Shown here in pieces: positions 5,352-5,723 of a stretch of 5,723 bases of DNA. The position numbers were made by a program, and so were the translations under genes. How positions within the stretch are numbered: position 1 is the first letter of the stretch; each line of letters begins with the position of its first letter. Under the pieces are notes generated by a model, which saw only the letters and a list, made by a program, of their open reading frames with translations, did no database searches and was not told the DNA's origin. Source of the stretch: an uncultured Ruminococcus sp. (lineage in GTDB: Bacteria; Bacillota; Clostridia; Oscillospirales; Ruminococcaceae); NCBI GenBank assembly GCA_902772615.1, contig CACYBC010000079.1:1-5723 (forward strand), written 5' to 3'.

Positions 5352-5723
5352 TTGGCAGAAAGAAAGTTTACGGGACTCAGCCAGTACAGGATCGCCCCGA
5401 ATTACGAGCTCGCAGGCAGACACTTCCATCTGATCATGGACTGCGGCGATGAACTGTCCCTGTATTTCGTTGACGGCGAGACCGTACAGATCGCGGAAAA
5501 AGGCGGACAGTACGTCTTCGAGACTTATGAGTGCCTCAAGGGCGACGAGCTGACATACCTCGTGCACATCGCTCCCGAGTCCGGCAAGGGTCTCATTAAC
5601 AAGACATTTATTCTTGATACCGCTCAGGACCTGGTAACGATGGTCCTCATGGAGGAGGCCTTCGATCCGGAGCGTCCGCGTCTGATCAGGACCACACCGT
5701 TCTTCGGCGCGATAAAAGTCCCC
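5352..5723 (+). CDS. MoaF-like (lipocalin-type) protein, 3' end beyond window
   Basis: 124 codons are visible and the frame is open to the window end. The start is TTG at 5352-5354, supported by a perfect AGGAGG (5337-5342) nine bases upstream; the nearby ATG at 5329 is out of frame and stops at once. The pattern resembles the MoaF family: YELAGRHFHLIMDCG (18-32), SLYFVDGETV (36-45), YECLKGDELTYLVHI (59-73), a Gly-Leu-Ile strand near 80-90, and FDPERPRLIRTTPFFGAIKVP (104-124). Short alternating strands suit a small beta-barrel. MoaF was named for molybdenum cofactor genes, but biochemical roles of gut relatives are largely undefined, and no moa or mob gene is nearby. No signal peptide or membrane segment is visible, so it is probably cytoplasmic. 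It seems to be transcribed separately, behind its own promoter. Family assignment is from recalled motif patterns and is moderately secure. Confidence 0.72.
   Translation, partial: MAERKFTGLSQYRIAPNYELAGRHFHLIMDCGDELSLYFVDGETVQIAEKGGQYVFETYECLKGDELTYLVHIAPESGKGLINKTFILDTAQDLVTMVLMEEAFDPERPRLIRTTPFFGAIKVP

Overview
The window is a stretch of chromosome from an anaerobic, Gram-positive bacterium, most likely Bacillota of the class Clostridia. The evidence is the HrcA/CIRCE-controlled hrcA-grpE-dnaK-dnaJ operon, a 615-residue DnaK close in length to the Gram-positive form, strong AGGAGG-type ribosome binding sites, a TTG start, and a MoaF-like gene of a kind I associate with gut clostridia. Genus cannot be fixed from the sequence alone. 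I see no mobile element, tRNA, rRNA, CRISPR array or phage gene.

Left part (1-3664, minus strand): the class I heat-shock operon, transcribed right to left as hrcA, grpE, dnaK and the first 19 codons of dnaJ. A sigma-A type promoter (TTGACA, 16-base spacer, TATTAT) lies at 3721-3748. A CIRCE operator at 3687-3713 begins at the predicted transcription start. HrcA therefore represses its own operon; DnaK, with DnaJ and GrpE, forms the folding machine. hrcA and grpE are separated by only 12 bases. dnaK is flanked on both sides by gaps of about 70 bases, each carrying a hairpin.

Middle (3665-3862): a 198-base divergent promoter region. It holds the hrcA promoter and CIRCE on the left and an extended -10 promoter for hemW on the right, with inverted repeats in both promoter zones.

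Right part (3863-5723, plus strand): hemW (radical SAM heme chaperone) overlaps a small DUF1294 membrane protein gene by four bases (ATGA). A 12-bp hairpin follows, immediately upstream of an extended -10 promoter for a MoaF-like lipocalin-type protein that starts with TTG and runs off the window end. hemW commonly sits upstream of hrcA on the same strand in Bacillota; here it is head-to-head, which suggests a local inversion.

I found no convincing undescribed multi-gene system. The points worth a second look are regulatory: the asymmetric CIRCE, a perfect dyad inside the hrcA promoter spacer, the hairpins bracketing dnaK, the tightly spaced dnaJ ribosome binding site, and a long inverted repeat abutting the moaF-like promoter. 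There is also one unusual residue in HemW.
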